Below, in pieces: positions 6,057 through 8,317 of a stretch of DNA of 8,317 nt. Source of the stretch: DASWUD01 sp036401755 (GTDB lineage: Bacteria > Pseudomonadota > Gammaproteobacteria > Thiohalomonadales > Thiohalomonadaceae). The DNA lies in NCBI GenBank assembly GCA_036401755.1, contig DASWUD010000184.1, forward strand, positions 1 to 8,317. The letters are read 5' to 3'. Under the pieces are notes generated by a model. It did no database searches. It worked only from the letters and a program-made list of their open reading frames with translations, and had not been told where the DNA came from. Position 1 is the stretch's first letter. Every line of letters begins with the position of its first letter. A program made the position numbers and the translations under genes.

Positions 6057-7168
6057 TCGCCAACCAGACCACCCTGCGCCAGCGCACCCTGCTCAACCTG
6101 CTGCATATCGATCTGCCCCTGCTCAGCGGTCTGGTGGTCTTGATCAGCTTTGGCCTGCTGATCCTCTACAGTGCCTCCGGACAAGAGATGGATATGGTGC
6201 TGCGCCAGGGGTCGCGCATGCTGCTTGCCTTTGGGGGGCTGTTCTTGATGGCCCAGATCCCACCCGAGACGCTGCGCCGCTGGACACCGTGGATCTACGG
6301 CGTGGGCCTGCTGCTGCTCATCGCGGTGCTGGTAGTCGGTGACGTGGGCAAGGGGGCACAGCGCTGGCTCGATCTCGGCGTCATCCGCTTTCAGCCCTCG
6401 GAGATCATGAAACTCGCGGTACCGATGATGGTGGCCTGGTACCTCTCGGAGGTGGTGCTGCCCCCCTCGCCACGGCATATCATCATCGCCGGCCTCATCG
6501 CACTGGTACCGGCGCTGCTCATCGCCAAACAGCCCGACCTGGGCACCTCGGTGCTGATCAGCAGCGCCGGCATCTTCGTGCTGCTGTTCGCCGGACTGAG
6601 CTGGCGCCTCATCGCCTATAGCGGCCTCGCGGCACTGCCGCTCGGTTATCTGTTGTGGACCTTCGGCATGCACGACTATCAGCGCCAGCGCGTGCTCACC
6701 TTCCTCGATCCGGAACGCGATCCGCTCGGCACCGGTTACCATATCATCCAGTCGGAGATCGCCATCGGCTCCGGCGGCGTCTATGGCAAGGGATGGCTCA
6801 ACGGCACCCAGTCGCATCTGGAGTTCCTGCCTGAACGCCATACCGACTTCATCTTTGCAGTGTTCGGCGAAGAGTTCGGCCTGTTCGGTGCCGTGTTGCT
6901 GCTCGCCATCTACGCCTTCATCATCTATCGCGGCCTCTATATCGCGGTAATGGCCCAGGACACCTTCGCCCGCCTCGCCGCCGGCGCGCTCACCATGACC
7001 TTCCTCATCTATGTGTTTATCAACATGGGGATGGTGAGCGGCCTGCTGCCGGTAGTGGGGGTGCCGCTTCCGCTGGTCAGTTACGGCGGCAGCTCGATGG
7101 TGACCTTGCTCGCCGCTTTCGGTATCCTCATGTCGGTGCACACCCATCGTCGGCTGCTAAAAACCTGA
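6053..7168 (+). CDS. mrdB: Rod-complex peptidoglycan glycosyltransferase RodA (MrdB)
   Basis: RodA is the SEDS-family enzyme that polymerises lipid II into glycan strands in the inner membrane, paired with PBP2. The 371 residues (E. coli 370) form about ten hydrophobic segments. Family landmarks are GAQRWLDLGVIRFQPSEIMK with W105, LDPERDPLGTGYHIIQSEIA, FLPERHTDFIFAVFGEE with D265, and the C-terminal SEDS signature SGLLPVVGVPLPLVSYGGSS. W105 and D265 both lie three residues beyond the important W102 and D262 that I recall for E. coli, so the catalytic aspartate appears intact. ATG 6053 overlaps the mrdA stop by four bases with GAGGAG upstream, which implies translational coupling and balanced output of the synthase pair. 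The only realistic alternatives in this family are FtsW or SpoVE. The neighbours and the RodA-like sequence exclude these with good confidence. Confidence 0.98.
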   Translation: MIANQTTLRQRTLLNLLHIDLPLLSGLVVLISFGLLILYSASGQEMDMVLRQGSRMLLAFGGLFLMAQIPPETLRRWTPWIYGVGLLLLIAVLVVGDVGKGAQRWLDLGVIRFQPSEIMKLAVPMMVAWYLSEVVLPPSPRHIIIAGLIALVPALLIAKQPDLGTSVLISSAGIFVLLFAGLSWRLIAYSGLAALPLGYLLWTFGMHDYQRQRVLTFLDPERDPLGTGYHIIQSEIAIGSGGVYGKGWLNGTQSHLEFLPERHTDFIFAVFGEEFGLFGAVLLLAIYAFIIYRGLYIAVMAQDTFARLAAGALTMTFLIYVFINMGMVSGLLPVVGVPLPLVSYGGSSMVTLLAAFGILMSVHTHRRLLKT

Positions 7169-7179
7169 GAATCAAATCC

Positions 7180-8169
7180 GTGCGACGTCTTTTGCTACTG
7201 TTGTTTACCCTGACACTTACCGCAGTGGCGCACGCCGACATGCTGGAGCGCCCCGGCGTAGCAGAGTTCATCGACGAGATGGTGCAGCAGCAGGGCTTTG
7301 AGCGCGCAACACTCCAACAGCTGTTTCACAACACCGAGATGCGCGACGACATCATCGCCGCCATCTCCCGCCCGGCCGAGGGCAAACCCTGGCATCAGTA
7401 TCGCCCCCTGTTCCTCACCGAACAGCGCATCCGCGAAGGAGTCGAATTCTGGAACCAGAACGCCTCAGCACTGGCCGCCGCGGAAAAGAGTTATGGCGTC
7501 TCCGCCGCCATCATCGTTGCCATCATCGGTGTCGAGACGCGCTATGGTCAGCATCGCGGCCGCTACCGCGTGATGGACGCACTCTCCACCCTGGCCTTCG
7601 GCTATCCGCAGCGGGCGCCATTCTTTCGCAGCCAGCTGGCTGAATATCTGCTGATGACCCGCGAGGAGAAGGTCGACCCCCTCTCGCTCACCGGCTCCTA
7701 CGCCGGCGCCATGGGCCAGCCGCAGTTCATGCCGAGCAGCTTTCGCAGCTTCGCCGTCGATTTCGATCAGGATGGACGGCGCGATCTCTGGGAGAGCCGT
7801 GCCGACATCATCGGCAGCGTTGCCAACTATTTCGCCCAGCACAAGTGGCGCAGCGGTGAAGCCGTGGCGTACCGCGCCCAAAGCAAGGGGGGCAATCTCG
7901 AACCACTGCTGAGCCAGGGGCTGTTACCGGCCATCACTGCCAGCGAGCTGACCGCCAACGGCATCACCCTCAAGACATCGCTTGCACCGGGCCAACTGGC
8001 TGCGCTGCTGCAGCTCGACACAGAGAACGGCCCCGAATACTGGGTGACCCTCAACAACTTCTATGTCATCACCCGCTACAACCGCAGCCCGCTCTACTCC
8101 ATGTCGGTATGGCAGCTCAGCGAAGCGATCCGCGCCACACGCAGCGAACAACTACAGGCCGGGCGATGA
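7180..8169 (+). CDS. mltB: Membrane-bound-lytic-transglycosylase-B-type enzyme, apparently soluble periplasmic
   Basis: This enzyme cleaves the MurNAc-GlcNAc bond of peptidoglycan, forming 1,6-anhydro-MurNAc ends. It is 329 residues from a GTG start 11 nt after rodA. A Sec-type signal peptide is clear: MRR, a leucine-rich core, then AHA-D, suggesting cleavage after residue 19. There is no lipobox cysteine, unlike E. coli MltB. The family core follows, with the catalytic Glu as E119 in IIGVETRYG, the substrate-groove stretch GAMGQPQFMPSS (176-187), an EF-hand-like loop DFDQDGRRDLWES (194-206) as in Slt35, and the late NNFYVITRYNRSPLYSMSVW. The GTG start is chosen because it gives a complete signal peptide; the ribosome site (GAGA) is weak. 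The position after rodA and before rlpA matches the soluble SltB1-type gene of Pseudomonas. Regulation is probably that of the operon, since there is no room for its own promoter in the gap. Confidence 0.94.
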   Translation: MRRLLLLLFTLTLTAVAHADMLERPGVAEFIDEMVQQQGFERATLQQLFHNTEMRDDIIAAISRPAEGKPWHQYRPLFLTEQRIREGVEFWNQNASALAAAEKSYGVSAAIIVAIIGVETRYGQHRGRYRVMDALSTLAFGYPQRAPFFRSQLAEYLLMTREEKVDPLSLTGSYAGAMGQPQFMPSSFRSFAVDFDQDGRRDLWESRADIIGSVANYFAQHKWRSGEAVAYRAQSKGGNLEPLLSQGLLPAITASELTANGITLKTSLAPGQLAALLQLDTENGPEYWVTLNNFYVITRYNRSPLYSMSVWQLSEAIRATRSEQLQAGR

Positions 8170-8317
8170 TGAACGCCACCACCCTGCGCCGCCTCCTGCT
8201 GCTGTTGCCCGTGGCCCTGGCAGGATGCGGCAGCCTGGAGCCGCGCGACAGCGGGCCGCGCCATCCGGTCGACACCCGCAGTGTCGCGGAACCGGTGCCG
8301 CGTGCCGAACCGCGCAG
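8166..8317 (+). CDS. rlpA: RlpA septal-ring lytic transglycosylase/lipoprotein (N-terminal part only)
   Basis: Only the first 49 or 50 codons are present. ATG occurs twice, at 8166 and 8169, in the same frame, and ATGATGA overlaps the mltB stop. From ATG 8169 the peptide has a basic and leucine-rich signal sequence ending in a lipobox, LAGC, with the lipidated Cys at residue 20. After it comes a Pro/Arg-rich linker reading PVDTRSVAEPVPRAEPR. The linker resembles the start of RlpA just before its double-psi beta-barrel domain. In Pseudomonas RlpA is an outer-membrane lipoprotein that cleaves denuded glycan strands lacking stem peptides. The gene order rodA-mltB-rlpA supports the call. The catalytic domain and the SPOR domain, if present, lie outside the window. 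Any lipoprotein would give the lipobox, so the name depends on the linker and the context. Confidence 0.82.
   Translation, partial: MMNATTLRRLLLLLPVALAGCGSLEPRDSGPRHPVDTRSVAEPVPRAEPR

Noticed and set aside
6014..7147. Open frame of 377 codons on the minus strand across rodA
   Set aside because: It is a shadow of the RodA frame. The translation is rich in His, Gln, Asp and Glu, as expected for the complement of hydrophobic codons, and has no start signal or recognisable domain.

Overview
The window looks like ordinary chromosomal DNA from a GC-rich gammaproteobacterium. The evidence is strongly G/C-ended codons, an MreB/MreC/MreD set close in sequence to those of Escherichia and Pseudomonas, and gatC-gatA placed divergently next to mreB, an arrangement I recall from Pseudomonas. 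The fusion of mreBCD directly to mrdA-mrdB-mltB-rlpA, and the MreC N-terminal sequence, suggest a Chromatiales-like (purple sulfur or sulfur-oxidizing) lineage. That is a family-resemblance guess, not a demonstrated assignment. I see no mobile element, CRISPR array, tRNA or rRNA gene, and no sign of recent transfer.

Layout. On the minus strand, from 1570 leftwards, lie gatC and then gatA; gatA runs off the left edge with about 411 codons present. These encode two subunits of the GatCAB tRNA-dependent amidotransferase, and gatB probably follows outside the window. A 132-bp divergent intergenic region (1571-1702) must hold the promoters for both directions. On the plus strand from 1703 to the right edge runs one tightly packed gene row: mreB, mreC, mreD, mrdA (PBP2), mrdB (rodA), mltB and the first 49 or 50 codons of rlpA. 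Gaps are 1-19 bp or 4-bp ATGA overlaps. No stretch of more than 300 bp lacks a gene.

How the genes work together. MreB filaments on the inner face of the cytoplasmic membrane, with MreC and MreD spanning the membrane, organise the Rod complex (elongasome). RodA polymerises glycan strands from lipid II and PBP2 crosslinks them, giving lateral wall growth and rod shape. MltB (a lytic transglycosylase) and RlpA (an outer-membrane lipoprotein acting on septal or denuded glycan) cut peptidoglycan, so synthesis and cleavage enzymes are co-encoded.

The most notable feature is the mreB-mreC junction. A perfect 8-bp hairpin covers both conventional start candidates for mreC (a TTG in the loop and a GTG in the stem). 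Just after it, a strong GGAGG lies 6 nt before an AUC codon, exactly where the conserved MreC N-terminus begins. Either mreC uses a rare AUC start or one base differs from ATG by mutation or sequencing error. Otherwise the window is a well-conserved housekeeping cluster, and I found no previously undescribed system in it.
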